This document shows, one piece after another, positions 37,515 through 49,344 of a stretch of 64,000 nucleotides of DNA. The first letter of the stretch is position 1. Each line of letters starts with the position of its first letter. The DNA is from Trichopria drosophilae (lineage: Eukaryota; Arthropoda; Insecta; Hymenoptera; Diapriidae), in assembly GCA_030407085.1 (NCBI GenBank), contig CM059587.1, positions 78,729,001-78,793,000 on the forward strand, written 5' to 3'. The notes beneath the pieces are model-generated. The model was not told the DNA's origin. It was given only the letters and a program-made list of their open reading frames with translations, and searched no databases. The position numbers and the translations under genes are program-made.

Positions 37515-37831
37515 AATGAATATTTATTTTATTTATTTAAGCAGAATAAATGGGTCAGAAGACCCTTTGCATTAGCATGGAGACCAAATAGGTGATGCTT
37601 ATAAAAAACATGGCAACACTAAGGTACGGATAAGATATGTAATCGTTGACGGATTTTTGAGATCCTTACTAGTGCGCTTAATAAAACCTAAGAGCTTTGA
37701 CGCTTTCGAACAGACGTAACTTAGATGGTCAGAAAAAGTAAAATTATCGCACATTATTATACCAAGATTTGTATATTTATTAACTCTGGAAAGTGGTTTG
37801 TGGTGGATGTGATACAGAAATTCAAGCTTAT
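37515..37831 (-). pseudogene. LINE (Jockey/CR1-like) RT C-terminus and 3' tail
   Basis: Minus-strand translation gives DKLEFLYHIHH, YTNLGIIMCDNFTFSDHLSY and ASKLLGFIKRTSKDLKNPST, the typical end of a Jockey/CR1-type reverse transcriptase, then stops and a TAAATAAATAAA tail at 37515-37530. It continues the RT fragment at 39691-39960 across an inserted transposon. Its tail ends six to ten bases from the arm 5'UTR-exon acceptor. Confidence 0.8.
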
Positions 37832-37947
37832 CCCAGTAAACGAAAAAAGATTAAAAGTGATTCAAAATTTTTAATCCCTTTTTGGTTGGTATTGAAATTA
37901 AAACAATTCTATCTTTTTTAATCCCAAATCAATAAATTAAAAAAAAA

Positions 37948-38027
37948 AGCAGATTCACTTCGACCGAGAATCGAACCACGGTCCTCTGCACAGCAAGTTC
38001 GAAGCGCAACTACTCGGCCACACTCAC
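37948..38027 (-). pseudogene. tRNA-like segment (SINE head or tRNA pseudogene)
   Basis: The minus strand has an A-box-like tggccgagtagttgcg and a B-box GGTTCGATTCTC at tRNA spacing, followed by a T10 run. Arms do not pair cleanly enough for a functional tRNA, and no anticodon can be assigned. Confidence 0.5.
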
Positions 38028-38224
38028 TATTGTGAAATAATGAAAAAATAACGAATAGTTGAAACAGAAAGTAGAGAATTTTTCTACGTGTTTATATAAT
38101 AATGTATTCGGGCAGGCTAAAATGCATTAAATACCACAATTCACAGCGAAATTTCACTGAATTATTTACTTTATGAAAACAATCGAAACAAAGAGTTGGT
38201 CTTTTTCTGCGTGTATATAAAATA

Positions 38225-38500
38225 ACATAATATAATAATATAATAATAATATTTTATTGACCAAATTCTCCTCTACATAAATTATTACATAAAGGACCTA
38301 TAGGGGACAAAATATGTCCGTACATAGGTTGGTCCTTACTAACTAAAAATATCTATAAATTAATTGTCCAACGTAGATGGCATAACACGCAAGTTTATGG
38401 TTTTTGAGATATATAATTTGCGTAGTCTCAGGTACATGCGAAGTAATATATTGCATAGAGATGCGAATAGAAATTAGGAACTACTCTATATCCTTAGTTC
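38225..38500 (-). mobile_element. LINE-type 3' end remnant
   Basis: A TAA-rich microsatellite tail (38228-38255), then ttttattgaccaaattctcc and ttggtccttact, as in the 3' ends at 44870-44950. Non-coding. Confidence 0.45.
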
Positions 38501-39690
38501 TAATAGACTGTTTCAGCTTTCTTCTCAATAACTTGTTACTAATACTTAATGTTTTCAGTGGATTAATAAATACATAAAACATTTTTTTAATCTTTTTTTC
38601 GCGCTCGAAAATATGTTGTTTCACATTTTTGTTATATAAAACAAAAGTTAATTTACATATAATTTTATGAACTCGTGCATCTATTCAATGATCATTATTT
38701 ATGTTTTTAATAATTTTATCATAATAGTAAATTCAGTATTCACTGAACACAATTCCAAATTTGGTATCCGTTGGGATAAGTTTTAATGGTTGGAATCGTT
38801 GGTATTCAAGAGGATCCATAATATATCTTTTGCATTCTGGGCTGGAATTCAAAATTAATTTAGGGCCATGATTATTCAAGGGAATTCATTAAAATGAGTT
38901 TGAATTCCAAATATGGAATACAGTGGAATTAATTTTGAAGTGGTAATTGATAGATTTCTAGGGGATTCAGTAATACATTCTTTTATGCCATATTTGGTAT
39001 TGAATGGTATTTTTTTATGGGAGGAATTTGAGGGGATTCAATGAGATATTTTTTAATTCCAAATCTTGTATTTGCTGGAATTCATTTTGATGGCCGTATG
39101 TAGAACAGCATTTAAGGGGATTCAATAAGTCAAAATTCTTTTCATAATTGGGGTTTTATTGGGATTAAACATCATTCCAATACCTTTTTGAACAAAATGA
39201 AATAAAAACAATCAAATTTTAATCTCCATTAATCGGGTTTTAATACCTTTCAATCTTTTTTCGTTTACTGGGATTGATAATCGATAGTATTCAATGGTAT
39301 TCAAAGAATATAATCTTAAATCCCATATCTTGTATTAAATGGGATTCATTCAAATATTGGTAATAAATGGTATTTAAGGGGATCCAAGAAAGGAATTTTT
39401 AACTCCAGAAATGGTATTTAAACGATACTGACAGATGTGGAATTAACGGGAATTGAAACATACGTTTTTCAATCCCTGTTATGGCATTCAAGGGGATTGA
39501 TTTTCACAACGATTATTCCAGGAGGATTCACAGGGATTCAATAATTTCAATTTATATACCTACTTTGGAATTTACTAGAATTCAAAACCACTCTAATCCC
39601 TTTTTTGAACAAAATAAATTAAAAGTAGTCTCATTTTAATCCCAATTGATTCCTTTTTAATACTTTTCAATCTTTTTCGTTTACTGGAAT

Positions 39691-39960
39691 CCGGGCGACG
39701 TGCAAAAGACATAATTTTACATTTATTGATGTTAAGCTTTAAACCATTACGAGTAGCCTAAGCGTCTGCAGCCTCCAGATCACTCTGAAGATTCGATGCA
39801 TCAATAGGTGATAAAATCTTTGTATATAATTTAATATCGTCAGCATATATAAAAAATATTAGAAAATTGAATAAGTGTGCCAATCATTGATAAAGGTGAT
39901 GAAGAGTAAAGGGCCTAAATGAGAGGTACTCTGAGGTACTCCTGATGGAGCAGAATATAG
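39691..39960 (-). pseudogene. LINE (Jockey/CR1-like) reverse-transcriptase fragment
   Basis: The minus strand gives SGVPQ, LGPLLFITFINDW, then after a 2-bp insertion YADDIKLYTKI, DASNLQSDLEAADA, stop, ATRNGLKLNINKCKIMSF. These are the RT motif B region, the catalytic YADD and the following conserved block. The rest of the RT lies at 37515-37831. Confidence 0.85.
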
Positions 39961-39999
39961 ATATAAAAACACGTTGATATGTATAATAATTAAAAATGA

Positions 40000-42135
40000 A
40001 GGTTGAAGTTAGATAAATTAAATTATACAATGTAAATACAGCTTAAGCTCTACAAAAAAGTATAAAATAAAATCTTTAATAAATTTGCAGAACTTTTCGG
40101 CTCCCTCTGAGCCCTCTTCAGGTACAACAATGACTAAAAATATAGTGACGAAATCGTAATTCTCGTCCCTTTATATACCTTCTAATTCTTAGCAGGGAGT
40201 GGGGATAATAATACATACTGTTTTAATATGTTAATCAGATCAGAATGAATTTCATGAATTTTTGCATGTCTTCTATTTTATTTAATGGAGCATTTTCAAG
40301 GGAAAGGTGTATCATTTTCGAAATTCTTCTTTTATGAAAGTCACCCTATCTAAAATCTTCACATTATCCCAATTAAAATCATGTTTAGTTAATTGTCTGT
40401 GTTTAGTAATAACCGTATCAGCATATGGTCTCTGTAGATTGCATTTATGTACTTTTAATGCACTTTTTGTTTTGCCAACATATGAAGTTTTGCAAAAAAT
40501 GCAGTAAACAATATTGTATTTGTCTAAATTATTAACCTTGCCCTTTCCTTTTATTACGATATTATTCAGTTTGTTATTTAACCTTCGCCGGTCACACCTG
40601 CTAAAAATGCTAAGAACAACACACAGGGCTTAAAATCGTTCCTGTATTAGAAAAGTAAGCCGCAGTAAGTTAAAAAAATTCTGAGACGTTGTTCAACCAT
40701 CCCAAATTATGACCCGATTTTTCAATTTGTATAAGTTTGCATCTAACATAGTAAACAAGATTAAAATAAAAAAAAGTGCAGAAAATTACTTTATTTACTT
40801 AAAAAATCATAACTTATTATATTTTTTAATGAAATTTTCTGGACGTACTTTGCGGTCCTGTAGAAAAAAATACTCTATTAATGTACAATTTAAAAAAGGT
40901 ATTTATTTAAATAAATGAAGTGCATAATCTTTAAAAAATAAAATACATAATTTTTACTTACATACTTTGTTTATTTATACATAATTTTTAAAAATAAGAT
41001 ATATAACTGAACAAATAAAGTAATTTACATTCTGATAATCGAAAATTTCTGAACCATCTCCGCCAATAATTTAATCTTTGGCAGTCTCTTCTAATTGTTT
41101 AGGAATACTACAAATTCTTAAATTGTAAGCCATCTCTAAAACTATAAATATAATGGCTCCTAAAATTATTGACAGTAAATAATAGATGTACAATACACAT
41201 TATTTTCCGTGTTATTTCGACTATTTATATGAATCATGAAATAAGTATAGTAACGTACCACGAGTATACTGACATTTGTCAGACAACGGCATTACCAGAA
41301 ATTTATTGGTAGTACTTTAAATTACTGATAGATGTTCCAATATTTCCAGTTTAAAACTAATAAAGCGAATTATTTACCTTTAAATTCATTGTGGGGTCTG
41401 TTGGACCCCCAGTGACCGGCGAAGGTTAATTGTGAAACTATTAGTATGTTGTGATTTTTTAATCGTTGTTTAATCGGATAAAAAGTACCTTGTACATATG
41501 GTATTTTCAGATATATTTTTGAATTATTATCATTGTCTTCTTCTGGAATATTTCCATAACTATAAACTCTTTTTGTAATATTTATAAATCGTTTCGAGTA
41601 ATCATTATGTAATAAATATTTCTTAACTATAGTTGTAAATTTTTATTATGAAATTGCGTATTACTAAATTTTAAGATTTTGTCAACTAGATTATAAACAA
41701 TATCTATTTTTTGCAAAATTGGATGAAATCAGTTGAAATTTAAGAGTCTTCCGGAAAATGTTTTTGGACCAAACAAAATCTAGATTATTATTGTACGTGT
41801 TCTTTATTAGCAATAAATCTAAAAAGGATATCTTATTATTGTTTTTTATTTCGAAAGTAAATTGTAATCTGTCATAGTAACTGTTAAAAACTTTTAAAAT
41901 TTCTTAAATCTTGTTTTTTGGAATGCAGGTACAATAATGTTATCGACATATCTATAGTAGAAAACTGGTTGAAAGGATAGGTTTTTTAGACATTCTGTTT
42001 CTACATCGTCCATTAGAATGTTCGCAAATATTGGTGAACACGTTAATATGTTAGAAATGTTTTTTTCTTTTTGATAATAATAGCAGTAATTTGTACTGGA
42101 GAAGACTTCGAAAGGTGGATGTCCAATCATGGTTT
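40000..42135 (-). pseudogene. Penelope-like element (RT thumb and GIY-YIG endonuclease), truncated
   Basis: Read 42135 to 40000 on the minus strand. ILMDDVETECLKN and FYYRYVDNIIV are the Penelope RT core, with YVDN where a catalytic YVDD is expected. KISFLDLLLI, KIPYVQGTFYPIKQ and, after a 0.85-kb insertion, NIVYCIFCKTSYVGKTKSAL and HDFNWDNVKILD follow; the last blocks are the GIY-YIG endonuclease. A cctgaagagggctcagaggg stretch near 40100 resembles Penelope 3' sequence. 5'-truncated, with stops near 41650-41720. Non-functional. Confidence 0.85.
40582..41425. mobile_element. TTAA-target (piggyBac-like) MITE in the Penelope element
   Basis: TTAA-CCTTCGCCGGTCAC and its inverted copy gtgaccggcgaagg-TTAA. 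Removing it with one TTAA leaves caattaaataac (minus), which reads Q-L-N-N in frame. No transposase. Confidence 0.85.
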
Positions 42136-44866
42136 ATTTTATGCAACGATGTGAAGGAAATTGTAGGTAATAGATTTCGAAACTGCAATTTTCAAATATA
42201 TAAAACATATACATGTAAATCCTTTTAAGTATTTGTTTATAAACAGTTAATTATTATGCGTTTGCTACTTTTCTTTCTGAACACTCCCATATTATAAACA
42301 TTCTTGAATAGAAACAAAACTACAGGATTTATTTCTATATGGAAAAAAAATTTCTCATGTTCAAAACATTTGTTTTTGCAGTAACGTAATACTTTAACCT
42401 TTAAAATTCAATTTTTGTCTTTGTATTATTTGTTTTAGCCAATTTCAGACAAAATTAAGTACAATAATAATTAATAATATTGTAGCGATATTGTAACACG
42501 AATTTAAAAATATAAGGATTTCCACCTTACAACGTTCGTAAACTAAATATCTTTTTTATTAATTATATTTGTATATTTATAATTAAGAAATATTTATATA
42601 TAATTTATTTCAGAAAGTAATATTTTGTATAACAATATTTTCTCACGCCATTTAAGTTTTTTTTTTTGTTTTAAATGTAAAAATAACGGATGGTAAAAAT
42701 AAACATGATGCAATTAATTAATTATATATTCATTAACTGCATCGAAATGTTTGAAATCAATCAATTAAAAAAAATAATGATAATAAATGTGTCATCGTGT
42801 TCAAGGGACTAATTGTGTAGTTTCTTTACAAAAAGTCTCCTTATCTTTTCTGATAAGAAATACGTATTACACACTCATCAAACTTGGCGTACTTAAACAG
42901 AATGGAAAAGGTAAAAGACTTAAAATGATGTCATTTATTTATTTTTGTACTGAAAATATTAATTTTTATTTTTACACTCTTGTGTGATAGTCTTAAAATA
43001 CGATATTGAAAATTGTAAACAAATATAAATTAATTGAGAATATTTTAATGAGCAAACTTCATTTTTGTACAACATTTTAATCTTATATTGTATTTGAAAA
43101 ATCAACATGTTAGAAAGTTTAAATTTCGAAATATCTTAAAAGGTATTTTATTAATTAAAAAAAAAAGGATATTGCAAATTATTTGTTAGTAATCGGTTAA
43201 ATAAACAGAAAAATATTATTGATAACAATTTTTAATTTAAAACTAAAAATCCTAACATAATAAAAACCTGTTAAATAAATTCAAATTCAAAATTCGAATC
43301 CAACTTATTAAGAAAATGTTTACTTTCAAAATTAAATAATTTAGTTTATTTTATTTTTATATTTAAATTATGCATTCTAGAAATTGACATATAAATAAAT
43401 TAACTAAATTTAACGATTTTTCAAATACGTCAAAACAAAAATAACAATCTTAAACAAATAAAAATATAAAAACCCTATATGTAATGTAAATCAGAAACGA
43501 TTTAGTTAAATTTCCATCGATAATAACATCAGATAAAATAATTTCTGTTTTAAAAATGTGAATTAATAATAATTATGTAGTAGAGGAAATAAAGTTTAAA
43601 ACAAACTTCTGTGCGTTGATGTTGAACGACTTCATGATGACTATGCGAACTAATTCGAGTGATCGTTGACTCCATTTTTCACACCAAACGTATGTTTTTC
43701 CTGATTCAACGGGTACTGACACTAGACTAACGCTAAATTATCACCCGAATCATACCTTCGACTCATTAAAAAATGTACCTGATAGTGGTGAGGAGGAGGG
43801 GGCTTCTATAAAACGGTAACAAAGAGGGAGAATAATCAAACTTGTGTATAAGCATTAACTGCTTTTTTTGAAATGAGGTTTCTGAGTCACCTTAACTTTC
43901 TCTGTTACAAATAACAAACAATATTCTTTTAAAGTAACTGTGTTTTATTGTAATACAATACAATTATTTAAAAATTACAAAAGGTAAAGTAATTATTTTT
44001 GTAAATTTCATGTTTTAAAACTATTTATTTATTGTGATATTACAAAATAGTAAATTGTATTATTTACATAATTTTACCAGACGTAAGTTTTATCGAGTTT
44101 CAAATTAACAGGTATTTTTAACTTTGTTGTTGTATGTTTTGTGTTCAATGAACGAAATTCAATGACAAACATTAATCAGTTATTTACTAAATTGAAAAAC
44201 TGTTATAAATAAATTAAGTCTAATTATCGTCCATGTTTTTAAGTGAAAGTAACAAATTACATGGGACATTTCACATACGAAGAGATCAATTATTAATTAA
44301 ATCTTCTCTTGACATTTTTTATATCAAGAATAAATAAAACTGAATTGGTCTAGACAAAATAGCATAAGTTGTTTTACAATTTAACAAATTTGAAACAATA
44401 AATTATTAAATTTTTTACATTTTAGTTATTGTTTTCTTTATTTTCAATCATATAAATTTTGATACCTTCTTTTTGTTATTATTTTGTAATAGAATAAAAG
44501 GAAATAAAATACAGAATACGTTATAACTGTATTAGATTTAATAAAAACATTGATGAATAAATTATTAAATTAGTGTATGTTCAAATTAGTTTACGAAACA
44601 TGTAAATTTTTATTTGGTTCGAATATATGAAGATTTCCTTTCTTAAAAATTTTAATAGAGACCTGTCTGTGGTGAAGCACCTAACTGAAACATTTTCAAC
44701 AAAATTTCTTTAAAAAAAATAAAACTCTCAAAACTATCGTCACATTTTTTCTCTCATTTGAGTTTAGAACAATCGTTTTTTCATATTAGTGTTACTTATT
44801 ACAATATTCTGTGCGCTGGGTTTAGTACTATAAACGATAAAAAAGAATAATTTTCAATAGACAAAT
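42136..44866. other. Very AT-rich, no gene seen
   Basis: Inside the presumed first armadillo intron. A less AT-rich patch at 43600-43830 could hold an alternative noncoding exon, but nothing decides it. Confidence 0.35.
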
Positions 44867-45060
44867 AACGTTTATTTTATTTTATTTATTTATTAACTGA
44901 CCTTAAGTTGGTCCTTCTACATAATTTAAAAGTATATAATAAGCATATTATTATAAAAATATACATACTTACTGAGGAAAAGCAAATATAAAGTACAAAA
45001 CGCAACATATTTATGATAATAATATTAAGTATAAAAATGATACAACTCAAAATGACTATG
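44867..45060 (-). mobile_element. LINE-type 3' end remnant
   Basis: A minus-strand TAAATAAATAAAATAAAA tail followed by ttggtccttct-type sequence, like 38225-38500. No coding part remains. Confidence 0.4.
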
Positions 45061-45689
45061 AGTTACAGTTACAAGACCGTGCTATAACATTCAAATTATA
45101 TCAAATTCACTTTAAACACGGAAAACAGAGTGAATAAATATCTAGTTATTTCTACATGCAGATTCTACAACTAATCTTTGGTTATGAATAGAATATTTTT
45201 AATTGAAAACAATGATGACAAATCTGAAAGTGCAGGAAATTTTAAAACCCGAATCTGCAGTAAACAATCGGAATAAAACATTTAATTTAAGAGTTTACAA
45301 TAAAGGAATGATATAAAATTCTCAGATGATTACTAAACAGTATATTTCAGTACACGCTTACAAAAGTTTTGCTATGAATACGAAGTTTGTAAATCAAATA
45401 AATAATTTTAGCTAAAGTCAGCTGTTTTTTAAGTGTGATTTTTACACTGTTTTCTCTTTCATCAATGTCAAAGCAGTGCTGAAATCTTTAACTCTTAAAC
45501 ATTCTTGTAGAAGATTATCCAGACATATATTGAAATAGTTTATCTTTCAGAATTATGAGAAGTTCATTCATTTATATCCACGCTATTTATGAAACCCAGA
45601 AAACGTAAAATGTCAATTTACCTTTTTACTTATTTTAAGTTTCTTTAGTTTATTCATTCTAGCACATTATACCACTTTTATTTTATACA

Positions 45690-46256
45690 ATTATAATTAA
45701 AATAACAGTCCTTGAATCTGTTCAACACAGATTTATCAGCTGTTTGTCTTCAAAAACCGACTTGCCACTTTCCTTTTTAGATCATAATTTTCCTTACCAT
45801 GCTAAAACTTTCAACCTTCCAACCATTAAATCCATTCATTGCGCAATTGAAATTTGCACTGTTTACAAAGTAATTTACAGACTGTTTTCTTTTCCTGAAT
45901 TATTAAATTTATTTAGTTATCGATCTCTTCAACGCCAACTCAAATTCCACTGCCCTCTCTTTGAAACCACAAATCGATCTAACTATGCATTCTTTGCTGT
46001 AACAAGACTTCGAAAGGAGTGGAATGGACTTTCTACGGAATCTCAATCGATTCATCCATTCCACTCTTTTAAGGTTTACATTAACAAGCTAACATATGTT
46101 TTTTAAGAACTTCTTATAAATTCTGCTTTTTTGTGTTACCGCCATGGTCAATTATAAGTAGCCACATTATTGTTTATCTACGTATACAAATTTTTCATGT
46201 ATAATTGTATGTAATGGGCATGTCAATGCCGTTAATTTGCAGATAAATAAATAAAA
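45690..46256 (+). pseudogene. LINE (Jockey/CR1-like) RT C-terminal fragment with 3' tail
   Basis: From about 45711: LESVQHRFISCL, then a frame to 46106 with RLFSFPELLNLFSYR, RSNYAFFAVTRLRKEWNGL and FKVYINKL, the standard end of Jockey/CR1-type pol proteins. A 150-base 3'UTR and an AATAAATAAATAAA tail follow. 5'-truncated. Confidence 0.8.
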
Positions 46257-46276
46257 CATTTATCGGCATACTACAG

Positions 46277-46640
46277 AGGTAATATCCCTGCAAAAAATTT
46301 TATGTAGGATTCTGATGAGAATTTGAAAAAAGTCCCTTGTAAATTTCATATAAATGTTGTATAGTACTTGCACTATGTTACGGAAACACTATTTGACAAT
46401 ATCTGCGATTTGTATGAGATTTTTATGTAATTTCCATAACATTTCAACTCAAAACATTCATGATTGTATGCTCATAAAACTACCAAATTATTTTGTTTCA
46501 TATAATAAAACTTTACATACTCCGTACGATACTTGTATGACCAATAAATGTATATAATGTATATTTACAACAACTATAAAGCACTTGTTTCAATTTCTCA
46601 TGAGAATCCTACTTAAAATTTTTCGCAGAGATATCACCTA
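46277..46640. mobile_element. MITE with about 50-bp TIRs
   Basis: aggtaatatccctgcaaaaaat...ggattctgatgagaa at the left, with the inverted copy ttctcatgagaatcctac...gcagagatatcacct at the right. Non-coding. Directly follows the LINE tail. Confidence 0.7.
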
Positions 46641-47940
46641 TACGCTAAATTTAGTTTAAAACTAATATAACTAAAAAAATAAAAGCATATATAAAGATAT
46701 ATAGCAATGCACAAATATACTCTGTACATAAATAATATATGATCTTTAATAATTCATAGTGAAGATTCCAAGTAAATAATTAAACAAGATAAATAATAAA
46801 AGCGACCTGCCGATTTTAGCTTCCATTTAAAATATGAAAATCGTGAACTGGTTTATTTTTCTAGATCATAGCAAGTAGAATTTTGCTTTAAAAGCTTGAA
46901 TATCAATAATTTAAGATACTAATAAGTATAGGTATATTTCTTGACTGCTTGAATTAAATTAAGTAAGCAATTAAGTTTTCCTCGGTAATACGGTCCTCTT
47001 ACTAATTGTAAAATGCCATAGTTTGGAAATTTCCCAAACGTTTAGGACTTGTCGAAACATTTATAATCTCAACTAGTAATGAAATTAACAATGAAAAAAG
47101 GTAATAGAAAAAAGAAAAGATAAAATTATATTCAATAACTAAAAAGTTGATACAATTTCGGTTTGACAGTTACTTGGAATAGACTGGTATACTAATATGA
47201 TTTGTTAGCAATTATAATAAATCTAAAGAAAGAAAAGGCAATTAATATAAGAAAATATAATATGAAAACAAATAACCAAAAAAATTTTATATAGACATGC
47301 CAAAAATTTACAAATAAATAAAAATTAAAAAATTAAAAAGATACATGGGTGGCGTTTCATTCAATCCCCTCCACAACTGAACTCTTCAGTGAGATATGAC
47401 ACAACTAGGATATCAGTTCATGTCTAGCACAATAAATCATCCGGTACTTATATGTAAAAATTATGAATCACATACTATTGGATTTAATATTAAAATTCAT
47501 CCCTCTAGCGCTTATATTTGGAACTATTGCTTAAATGCGTTTTGCACGATGCCATGTTGTGCTTTAATAAAGAAAGATTAAATAAACTAAATATAAGTAG
47601 AAAGATAAATTGAATTTAAGATGCTACTATATAATACAATATTTAGCATCCCACTAACCATTAAATTAATAAATCTCTGTAGAATTTTCATTTCTAAGAT
47701 TCCTGTCTTGTACTTATTTGTATAACTTAGATTTGAAAAAGAGTTTTAAAATATATGAACAAAGAGGAGAAATTGAAAGAAACAGAGCTTCTTAAATATA
47801 TAATGAGTAATGTAACACAATAATAATTTAACTGGTGAAAAGTATAATACAAATTAATTAATTAAAAATTGCTGGTTGATATTTAGTAATCTTTTGCTTT
47901 CGCCCTGCAAGAATCCTAAGATAATCTAAAGTTTCTAAAG
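46641..47940. other. AT-rich, no gene seen
   Basis: No recognisable frame or repeat. The 61-residue frame at 47396-47581 has no family signature. Confidence 0.35.
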
Positions 47941-47949
47941 CTCCAAAAC

Positions 47950-48240
47950 ATATTAAAAACAAGCAAAAACATTTTGAAAATCAATTAAAAATTGTTTAAT
48001 CAATAGTTGTTGAGTTTCATCAAAATATTTAGAAAGAGAATTAAAAACTGAAGTTAAAAATTCTGGAAAAGTATTTTTATTATTTTGTAAATTATTTAAA
48101 TTGAAAGAATTTTGAGTATTTTTAAATTTATCTTTAATTATTTGTTTGGATGAATTTAACAATCCCGATGTTTGTAAAAAGTCTGTACCTAAAATGCAAT
48201 CATCTTTAATATCTGAAAAGACTACATCTATTTATAATAT
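47950..48240 (-). pseudogene. gypsy-like LTR retrotransposon fragment
   Basis: On the minus strand, DDCILGTDFL is the end of a retropepsin domain, followed about 60 residues later by LIDFQNVFA, which precedes the RT in gypsy-type pol. No LTRs, RT core or integrase nearby, so it is a small relic. Confidence 0.6.
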
Positions 48241-48779
48241 ACAAAATTAATGAAAGTAATTTTAATACACAAGTTTAATGTAATCAAATATTTAAAATCA
48301 AGCTTTTAGTTAACCGTCGTTCAAGGTTTTTATATGCCATTGGTTTTCCTTGGACATTTTCTTTTTTCATTTTTGCGGTAGGCTGAGAACATGATTAGAT
48401 TTCTTCTCATTAAAATTATTTTCAAATAACTGGTGAATTTTACTTTTCGATAAATAGGTTTCTTTTTTTCTTTTAGGTACCAGGATGGTAACTTTATTTT
48501 GGAGAGAAGGTGGTGTAAAGTTTTTTGAATTTATATATAATTGTATATTTTAGATTTAGTATTCGAATCCTTCATTCCTTTATGTCACACGTTTCGTGTG
48601 TTATATCAGACGTTGAGAAGCTGACAAAGTCAGTATTTGTATAATCTTTACAAATAAAGGATAACAAAATAATGTAATTAGAAGATTCTTCAATATTAAA
48701 GCAGAAGTTGCAAAATTTATTCGAATCAGCGTTTCTAATTGTTGATCAAATAGTTTATTTATTTATTCATTTTTATTTT

Positions 48780-49340
48780 ATTTAAGTTTAAAGATTCAGC
48801 TTAGGACAGCAACTGTTTTCTCTCGTTCGGTATGTGTTGGAAATACTTGTTTTCTGTACAACCCCATAGAAACCTGCACTATTTGTAACATGAATGTTAA
48901 TGAAACGCTGATGCACATATTATGCGACTGTTCTATATTTCATCCCGCTAGAATGAGTCTGCGACAAGATAATTTGTATATGACTAATTTGTAATTGTTT
49001 AGCATATTTGCTCGACTCAAATGACCTTGCCTGGCTTAGAATATTATTTTATTTTGTCAAGTCGTGTTTTACCAGAAGACAATTTATATTAGATTGTTAA
49101 TTTTTATCTTACTGTAATGGCTTTTAAAATTTTAGTATTTAATTCTGTGGAGTCTGCGAACCTCCTATTTGCATCAATTTTTTTGTTCTATTTGCGTCGG
49201 TTTTTGTCAATCTTCTCTGTAATGTAAATCAGCGTGTTATTTTCACTGGGGTTGATATTTGCAGTTACATCTTTTGAATTAATGGTTTTTATGAATTTTA
49301 AGAATTTTTTATGTATTTTCATATAAGGGTTAATAAATTA
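48780..49340 (+). pseudogene. LINE 3'-terminal fragment with CCHC-type knuckle
   Basis: ETCTICNMNVNETLMHILCDC shows C-x2-C...H...C spacing typical of the C-terminus of I/R1/Jockey-type pol proteins, followed by a 3'UTR and a TAAATTATCTATCTATC tail. Confidence 0.55.
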
Positions 49341-49344
49341 TCTA

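Larger units (their letters stand above)
37832..39688. mobile_element. CCCAG-family TIR element inside the LINE
   Basis: CCCAGTAAACGAAAAAAGAT at the left and atctttttcgtttactgga at the right, each next to AT. The terminal right end is duplicated inside, at about 39170-39272. The interior is ggggattcaa/ggaattca-type repeats and includes a tRNA-like segment and another LINE-type 3' tail (38225-38500). Excision with one AT restores the LINE frame. Confidence 0.8.

Noticed and set aside
43600..43830. Alternative armadillo first exon
   Set aside because: Somewhat less AT-rich, but no convincing donor or promoter motif was found.
45744..46106. 120-residue frame as a possible host gene
   Set aside because: Sequence blocks match the C-terminus of Jockey/CR1-type pol proteins and a retroelement tail follows.
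47396..47581. 61-residue frame as a small gene
   Set aside because: No homology clue, no signal peptide, and within the expected length of chance frames in this composition.
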